Assembly: GCA_948567375.1 (NCBI GenBank)
Contig: OX419758.1
Coordinates: 41,359,001 to 41,423,000 of the forward strand
Direction of reading: 5' to 3'
From: Lunularia cruciata
Taxonomy: Eukaryota; Streptophyta; Marchantiopsida; Lunulariales; Lunulariaceae
Length of the DNA: 64,000 nt
Below, one piece after another: positions 57,189 through 64,000 of this stretch; the first letter of the stretch is position 1; each line of letters begins with the position of its first letter. Position numbers and translations under genes: made by a program. The notes under the pieces are model-generated. The model saw nothing but the letters and a program-made list of their open reading frames with translations. It had not been told where the DNA came from and did not search any database.

Positions 57189-57599
57189 AAGGCCCTTGAG
57201 AAGCTTCTCAAGAAGCTTCCTTGAGCCACTTTCTTAGAGTGCAAGCCAAGTTGACCAAGAAGTTTCTCAACAAACTTCCTTCTAGAAGCCACCTACTTGG
57301 CATGCAAGCTAAGCTAGTTAGAAGCTTCTAGAAGCTTCCTTCTAGAAGTTACCTACTTGGGGTGCAAGTTAAGCTAGTTGGGAAGCTTCCCAAGAAGCTT
57401 CCTAGATACTTCTGGAATATTTTTGGTTAATTTGGCTTATTCTCTACTTCGTTAGCCTCACTAACTCCATATTGTTATAGTTGTAGTTGATGAGACTTGA
57501 GAAGTCTTACTAACATAGGTACAAGATCAATCAATGACTAACCTCCAAGCAGCTTCCCTTGCTCCCTTTCTTGTACCTTTGAAATTTCTTGTACTCTAT

Positions 57600-58135
57600 G
57601 TTGAACTATCTTGCAAATAGAAATTTGTTTATCAAATCCAAATCTTTCTAAAATGTCTTACCTCATTGTTGTACTTCACAAAAGTAATTCAATGTAAATA
57701 ATATTATGTAATAAACATATTTGACTATGTGGAATCTTTGCCAAAACATTTTCTACATTGGTTGGGTGTAGTTGCTTGTGACTACATGTAATTGACCATG
57801 TGAAAATGCATGTTGTGAAACATGTAAACCAACATGAGAAAGTGAGTGGTCTTGAGCTTTCTTGATAGTCATGGCATAAGCAAGATGGAGAGTAAATTGA
57901 CGTCTAAAAAGTAGAAAAGGTAATCCATTATTTTTAGTAATAAAAATAATTTTTGGAATAGAAATAATATACATGCAACCTTACTTATTATAATTTTAGC
58001 ATTAATAAGTCATCTTGTATATTGTTGGATGATGAGATGGATCTCATTGCATAACCTAGCAAAAGGATTCAAATTAACAACAGTATTTTAAGAGCTTTGA
58101 CTTTAATAGAAAGTCTATGTGGTAGCAAACCATTG
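57600..58135 (-). pseudogene. Helitron-type (PIF1-like) helicase C-terminal remnant
   Basis: Minus strand: N-G-L-L-P-H-R-L-S-I-K-V (about 58.13 kb; family N-G-L-P-P-H-x-L-x-L-K-V), then a decayed L-L-x-N-L-N-P...C-N-G-T-R region. Next are I-P-K-I-I-F-I and L-P-F-L-L-F-R-R-Q-F-T-L-H-L-A-Y-A-M-T-I-K-K-A-Q (open 57753-57974), then S-H-V-G-L and F-S-H-G-Q-L-H-V. These match conserved blocks of the PIF1-family helicase fused to Rep in Helitrons: the R-R-Q-F-P-V-x-x-A-F-A-M-T-I-N-K-x-Q-G motif and the final F-S-H-G-Q-L-Y-V-A-x-S-R motif. Frameshifts and stops are present. I see no Rep domain or Helitron ends, so a decayed host PIF1 gene cannot be fully excluded. Confidence 0.75.
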
Positions 58136-60777
58136 ACATGAAGATATTCAAATACTCAACAAGAATTGTTGCATCAACTTCAACATCTTTTACTTATTAA
58201 AACTAAAGTAATCATAATACTCACTTGGTATCAAAGCAAAATTGACTTTAGCTTACATGATTTGCTTGCCATCTATGGGCTATAAATAAAAATTAAATAA
58301 AATATACTATTCATAAGTAGAAAGTACTTGACATAAGCAACTCTTATTGTACTATTACCCTATTCAAAGAAAGATTACAAATAGTTTACCTTTGTTGTGT
58401 CTTGTTGCAAATTGACATTCTTGCATATCTTGTCCAATGTTTCTCCTCTCCTACAAGATATGGTATCAAAGTTTAACAAACAATCAATACACTTGTTTCA
58501 ACAAGCTTATTTCAAGAGAAAATTAGATAAGATTTTCTTGAGAAAAATTGATAATTTTACTGAATTTTCACCCTTTAAACAAAACAATGCACTAATAAGC
58601 AACAAAGGCTCAAAAACATGCTTAGAGGCTCAAATTGTTTCTTTATTTGTTGATGGAAGTGGTTCATTGCTAACAATTACCTACCATTTTCTATGCAAGA
58701 CACCCACAAGGATGTAATGTGGTCCGCACAAGGCTTTCAAGGATAAGACCTAGCAATTCAATAACAAGCTTTTCAAATCAAAACAAGTCATGTCATGAAC
58801 AAAAAGAAAATAAGCAAAACTATTTGTTGCATCTGTGCAGAGATGATATCTTATCATTGTAGTTTTTCATAGATATTTAGGATTTTGAATTGGGAGTTTG
58901 TGGGAGATAGGCTGGTCTCATAACTTCTCTGATGGGTTTTATTAACAAAATCACACAAATTCATGAACCGTCCATAAAGTTTCAAGGTTTGGATTAATTT
59001 TTGCTTGAGGGTATATTTTGGTCTGATTTTTTAGGTCTTATGGTCTATGGGATATCACATGACCCATAAAATCTTTATGTATCATGAAAAAAGTAACACA
59101 TTGACCTTTACAATGTTATAGGAGTAGTTCATGTAAAAAATGTATGCTCTCTTCACACACTAGAATAATCTATGAGATATCTCATAGATCTCCCAAATCA
59201 TCCTTTTATGGGATCCAAAATCCCCAACTTGAACTCACTATTCAATCACAAGCAATTAGAGTGCATGGAAATTCTTGAGGATGGCAACCCCAAGAACGTC
59301 TCTTTTGGGTATATGGCATAAAAATGCTTGGTTTTTTGCAACATGCACTTTCCGCTAAAATGCTAAATTTTAGCAATTTTTGGATTTTGAGTGTCTTGAA
59401 TCTAATGCTATTAAGAATCACTAATTTGTCCTTAAGGGATAAAGTTGGACCCTTAATCTATTATATAAGCTAAGGATCACTAATTTGTCATTGAAGAATA
59501 AGATTGGATCCCTAATCTATTATATAAGCAGAAAAATCACTTTTTACCCATATATTATGCACTATCTCATGCTTCTTTTCAAAAGGATGGTCAATGCTGC
59601 TTTATGAGTATATTAGATACTTCTTTCAAGAAAAATATATTTTTTATGGTTTTATAGAGTTATTTCAAGTGACTATAACAATAATAAAAGAGGAGATTCC
59701 AATGTGAATTAATCAGATATTAGGTTTTAATGACTTTTTGTGATGGTAAAGTACACTAGGTGCACTAAATCAATTGTATTGGGTAGGTCTAATTGTACCT
59801 TGTTAGTGATACCATTGTTCTTCAATATCATTTTAACTTCAAAGAACACCTTAGTCCATATTAATTTTGAGTTTCTACAATAAGAAATTATAAGGATCCC
59901 TTCATGTTGAAGAAAATTTTAATTTCTATCTAAATTGTAGTCTTCTTGGAAAATGTTTTAATAAATTTTCAAGCATATTTATTTTTGGAGACCTTAGGAA
60001 ATGGTTGATCCTTTACAAGTCTTATTTCTTTTATGTGGCACTGTTATGGTTTTCCTTCTCTTTACTAATTTCTCATAAGAGGCAATTATCATTCTCCAAT
60101 TAACTATTGATACATGATGTAAATATCTCTTATCATGATCTCTATTTACCATGACTCAATTTCAGCTCTTTATCAACTACTTTAATCACATAGTACACAG
60201 AAAGTAGACAATTTTTTCCAAATTATAGATGATTATCCTTAAATTTGACAACAACTAATACAAGTATACTTTCCTTCTTTGAACATGATATTTCCACCCA
60301 ATGTGTATAGTGCTCATTAAATTAAGCAAAGGACTTTAGTATTTGAATATATTTCAATGTAAAAGAACATTGTTTAGTATGAGATTCTTTAAATTTTTTA
60401 AATATATAAAGATAAATTTCATCTTTTATGATCATTTATCTTTTACTTCTTTGCTTCCCACTAGGATAAAAGCTTTTTAGTCTTCATTGATGGACCAAAT
60501 TTTCAATAAGCTCTATATTTTCTTCTAGTTAATTCATTGATTGATTTATTCTTCTTATTTATTTCTCAAATACATCTTCAATTTTTGCTTGAGTAAGGCT
60601 ATAGGCTCTTGGATCTTAGCATAATCCTACATTAGAGTATTCTAACTCAAACTAGCTACTTTCTCTATAATAATAAGATTTTTCCTAGGTTTGGTTCACT
60701 CATTTACATCTTCATTACTCAGTAGAAAATGTGATACTATCACGAGTACAATAAAAGTCTTATTTATTATTCCTTTT
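58136..60777. other. AT-rich, no gene recognised
   Basis: One 106-codon plus-strand frame (58397-58717) has no family I know. A 59-bp tandem duplication sits at 59417-59532. Confidence 0.5.
59417..59532. repeat. 59-bp tandem duplication
   Basis: Units start ATCACTAATTTGTC at 59417 and 59476 and end AATCTATTATATAAGC; about ten differences between them. Confidence 0.8.
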
Positions 60778-61005
60778 TGTAATACAAATAGTTAGACGTA
60801 TTATCTAGAGGTGGAAATTGACTTGGTAACATCTAGAAATATTCTATATTTGATGGACTAAGTAGATCAGACAGAGGTGTCACCAAAATAGTACTAGTGT
60901 CCACTAATAGTGCAAAGTCAAAAACACCTTGAAAACTTCAAAGCTAATTTCAAGGCCTAAATGGATGAATTAGGCTTCAAAAATAGAAAGATTCCCCTCA
61001 CTTTG

Positions 61006-62315
61006 TGTAATGTTTGAAGGAAAGGAGAACCACCGAAAGAAACCTAGAAGAAGAAACACAAAGCTTTGCACTTAAAACTCGAAGGTCCTAAAGGAGCACC
61101 TTGTCTTTGTTATATAGCAAAGAGGATTCAATCAAAGGAAGCTCCACCCTTGGATAAGCTATATGGATTGGTAACATGTCAATGAGCTCTACCCGTAGAT
61201 TAGTTGCATGCATGGGTGATGTTGGTTTTGGTCCTATTTTGTTGGTCAAACAAGCTTTGATTAGAGAGAATCTTGTGAGAATTTTCATGTAGAAATCTTA
61301 GAATCATATGGATGAGGTACAATTGGAAAAGCTCTATACAAGACAAAAATGGGGGAGGAAGGCCAGCTCTCTCTCTTTTTGAGGTGTAATTCATCCGTTT
61401 AGACCTCTAAAATTGGCATTGAAGTTTTCAAGCTATTTTTGACTCCTGCTTTAATACCAAGAGCTAGCCATATGATCTAGATGTGAAATTTGGTTTGGTA
61501 ACATCTAGAATAATGTTATACATGATGGTCAAAATAGATCACATAGAAGTATCACCAAAAGAGTACTTCTACTAATAAGGCAGAAACCAAAATGGACTTG
61601 AGAACCTTAGAACCAATAGCTAGACATATAATTTAAAGGTGAGAGCTGGTTTGGTAACATTTGGAAAGATGTTACACATGATGGACTAAACAAATCAGAA
61701 AGAAATATCACCAAAAGGAGACTTCTACTAATAGAGTAGGAACCAAAATATGCCTAAAATCTTTGAAGGCAATTTTGGAGGCCTAAATGGATGAATTAGG
61801 CCTCAAATACGTATAGATTCCCCCCAATAGAAGAAAGGCTGGCCTTCCCTCCCCCTGTTTTTTCTCATTGAGAGCTTTCCAATGGTACCTTACGTGATTC
61901 TAAGACTCCTATAGGAAGATTCCCTAAAAGATTCCCTTTAGTAAAAGCTTGTTTGACCAGCTAGATAGGATCTAGACCGACATGTCACCCATCCAAGTAA
62001 GTAATCCAAGGGTGGAGCTTGTTGACATGTCTTCTATCTGTGTGCCTAATCCTATGGTGGAGCTTCCTTGGAGGAGATACTCTTTGTCTATATAATAAAG
62101 AGAAGGTGCTCCTTTGGGGCATCAAATTTTTGAGTGTGAAGTTTGTGTTTTCTTTCTTCTCCTATCCTTGGAGTATTACGCCTGCCCTATTAGTAGACAT
62201 ACTCTTTTGGTCATACCTCTATCTGATCTACTTAGTCCATTATATATAACATCCTTCCAAATGTTACCAAGCAAATTTTCACCTCTGAATAATATGTCTA
62301 GCTCTTGGTATTACA
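61006..62315 (-). mobile_element. Solo LTR E (B family), inserted in F
   Basis: The halves 61006-61449 and 62182-62315, in minus orientation, begin TGTAATGTTTGAAGG and end TTGGTATTACA on the plus strand. The flanking 5-mers are both CTTTG (61001-61005 and 62316-62320), a perfect target duplication. About 570 bp remain, so it has internal deletions compared with the 745-bp LTR. Confidence 0.88.
61450..62181 (+). mobile_element. Solo LTR D (B family), inserted in E
   Basis: 732 bp in plus orientation from TTTAATACCAAGAGC to GGAGTATTACG. The flanking 5-mers are both CCTGC (61445-61449 and 62182-62186). Near full length, it resembles the C LTR most closely and is the youngest layer of the three. 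Confidence 0.92.
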
Positions 62316-62769
62316 CTTTGGGGAAAAAGGTTTGTATTTTCACTCCACTATTTATTTTATTAAGAGCTTTTCAATGGTACTTCATCAATGTGATTCAGAG
62401 TTTCCTATAAAAATATTCTTTCAAGATCCCTTTGGTCAAACTTGTTTGACCAACCAGATAGTACAAGGATCGTTATGTCACCCATCCATGCCACTAATCT
62501 AAAGGTGGAGCTTGGTTATATATCACTAATCCATATATCTTATCCAAGGGTGGATCTTCCTTTGAGGGGATCCTTTTGCTATTTAATAAAGACAAGGTGG
62601 TCCTTTGGGGCATCGGAGTATTGAGTGTTGAAGCTTTATGTTTCTCTTGGAGATTGTCATGTCCTTGAAATAATACATTTTGGAGGACAAAGAATTGTTA
62701 CTTTTGATATAATCAAAGATATAGTTTTTATGATGACAAAAGAGAATTGTTACTTTGCTCACTTAGAAG

Positions 62770-63260
62770 GAACATTGGTTTGTATTGTAAATGACATGAG
62801 TTAAGGTAGATCAATATATGGTCTATGATGATTAAGTAATAGTAGCAAATGTAGTGATTATGGATTCTATATATAGGATAGTTTTGGAAGGGATGGTTTA
62901 CTCATGCGCTCGGATGTGCAATGTGCAAAACAATAACAGTTGAGTTTTTTAGGTTCAAAGAAGATATAGAACAAGATAATCTTTTTATTCCTCTAGTCTT
63001 GGAGTTATATGATATTATAAATACAACACTCTACATATTTGTCAAAGATTTTACAAGAACTTATCATACAAATTGCCAAATGTATTATATTGAATTTCTT
63101 ATTTTCTTATTTATGGTTTATTTAAATAAAATATACATATTATTTTATAGAGAAAACTAGTTGATGTAATCCAAAAGAGAACGATCATAATCATAATAGG
63201 TAATATTTTTCTCCCGTTACTCCAATGTAGATGCTTTAACTTACATAACTATGGTATTGT
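62770..63260 (+). pseudogene. LINE-like element fragment, C-terminal region
   Basis: Plus strand, colinear with 19445-19850. Traces read G-D-Y-G-F and later L-V-L-E-L-Y-D-I-I-N and F-V-K-D-F-T-R-T-Y-H (open 62921-63160). An AT-rich intron-like stretch ending TTTTATAG follows, then C-R-C-F-N-L-H-N. Unlike the copy at 19390 it lacks the hairpin tail, so it is truncated or decayed at both ends. Confidence 0.6.
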
Positions 63261-64000
63261 AAAGACATAAATTTTCTCATTGGAAATCTTTTCATTTTCC
63301 GATTCTAGTAGAGATGTAAATAGTTTGATTTATTAAACACTAATATTTGAATATATAAGAAAAGTTTCTCATGTTGATACTATTGAAATTTAACCTCATT
63401 TTCGATCTTAGTTTTTATACTTGTACGGTTTGTTTGAGTATTTTCCCTCTTCTTGTTATGCTACGTGTGTCGCGTTTCGAATTCTCAAACCCTAACAACG
63501 AGAATGAAGGACAGTTGAGTCGTAAAGCCAGAAGAGAAGAGAGAGGGGACAGTACAGACGCCGGAGGCTGGGGAGGGGTTTAGAAGAGGGTTCAAACGTA
63601 AATAGTCACGACGAACTTTGGGACGGGCAGGGGTGGGGCAGGAGAGGGATGGCCCACACACTCGTGTGCTTGGCCTGCCCGAACACCTTCATGCAGAAGT
63701 CGCAAGTACAACATCCGCTGCCCAGGCCTCACTCCGGTTTCCGAACTTCCCGTCCCCGTTAATCCCTACCCTACATTGGAAGGAAAGAACAGCCGCGGAC
63801 CTATATTAGCAAGGAGTTCGGGGGAATTGGAGTGCGATCAAATCGCACATTCGTCGGGGTTTATCTCCAGCTACATCTACACACTTTGTTTTTTAATCTC
63901 CTTTCCTTTGGTTGGCGGCGAGAAAAATTTAGTCCGGCGTATTAATCATCGCGAGTGTGTAGTTTGTTGTCGTGATTGTTCTTCAGTTGTTTGGCCAAGT
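63261..64000. other. GC-richer unique end, no gene identified
   Basis: From about 63450 the sequence changes from AT-rich to GC-rich, purine-rich DNA (63520-63660), unlike the repeats to the left and similar in composition to the CHUP1 upstream region. It could be the promoter or leader of a gene lying beyond the window; no exon could be defined. Confidence 0.4.

Larger units (their letters stand above)
44074..57479 (-). mobile_element. Element A: Ty3/gypsy chromovirus, host of two younger insertions
   Basis: The right LTR (5', 55977-57479) and left LTR (3', 44074-44499) flank an internal region that reads on the minus strand gag, protease, RT, RNase H, integrase, chromodomain. The direct 5-bp flanks are both GTTGT (44069-44073 and 57480-57484), a perfect target duplication. 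Element B interrupts pol between RT and RNase H, and element C sits in the 5' LTR. Without B and C the element is about 5.7 kb. Every ORF carries stops or frameshifts, so it is dead. The two LTRs differ by about 8 of the first 120 bases by eye, nearly all transitions. Confidence 0.93.
55977..57479 (-). repeat. Element A 5' LTR, split by element C
   Basis: LTR halves 55977-56102 and 57189-57479 match the 3' LTR continuously. The plus-strand ends are TGTAAAAGACC and ATTGTTATA (CA changed to TA). C separates the TATA box (about 56081-56090) from the heat-shock-element array (57320-57339) by over 1 kb. Confidence 0.92.
60778..62677 (+). mobile_element. Solo LTR F (B family), outermost of three nested solo LTRs
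   Basis: The LTR halves 60778-61005 and 62316-62677, in plus orientation, join into one B-family LTR from TGTAATACAAATAG to ATAATACA. It is the most diverged of the three. The flanks are CTTTT on the left and TTTT on the right, so only a weak target duplication can be claimed. No internal element sequence is present. Confidence 0.75.

Overview
This window reads as nuclear DNA of a land plant. The evidence is one well-preserved CHUP1 (chloroplast positioning) gene of nine exons with canonical GT-AG introns, a nuclear-type tRNA-Leu, and abundant plant-style Ty3/gypsy chromoviruses primed by initiator tRNA-Met. The introns are short (107-377 bp), which would suit a bryophyte or other non-seed plant, but the sequence alone does not settle the species. 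Only two genes are firmly supported: CHUP1 (22330-27053, +) and tRNA-Leu(UAG) (33442-33521, +). Almost everything else is repeat debris or unique-looking non-coding DNA.

Layout. 1-21 kb: moderate-GC DNA with few recognisable genes. It holds fragments of one LINE-like retroelement (1-640, 2576-2670, 13433-13523, 14907-18215, 19390-20037, 20319-20352) and a cluster of long near-perfect palindromes (1309-5128). 21.4-27.3 kb: CHUP1 with a G-rich tandem duplication upstream and a 12-bp hairpin downstream. 28-38 kb: a perfect 97-bp duplication, an abrupt very AT-rich block (29.06-33.44 kb), the tRNA gene, and more LINE 3' tails. 38.6-44 kb: AT-rich intergenic DNA with tandem repeats and a solo LTR. 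44.07-57.48 kb: one large nested Ty3/gypsy structure. 57.6-58.1 kb: a Helitron-type helicase remnant. 60.8-62.7 kb: three solo LTRs inserted inside one another. 62.8-64 kb: another LINE fragment and a GC-rich unique end.

Nested retrotransposons. Element A (minus strand, 44074-57479, perfect GTTGT target duplication) was split by element B (46536-53192) at its RT/RNase H junction. Its 5' LTR was later hit by element C (56104-57188), an internally deleted relative of B. B, C and the solo LTRs D, E and F share one LTR family with TGTAATAC...GTATTACA ends. A and the solo LTR at 41094 form a second family. That second LTR carries perfect heat-shock-element arrays upstream of its TATA box.

The least-described signal is the LINE-like family. 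At least ten copies in the window share one exact 3' terminus containing a TGGGGCTTAGCCCCA hairpin. Several copies are 5'-truncated at that hairpin, and the three copies that retain the C-terminal coding end share an intron-like GT...AG segment. I found no new defence or metabolic system.
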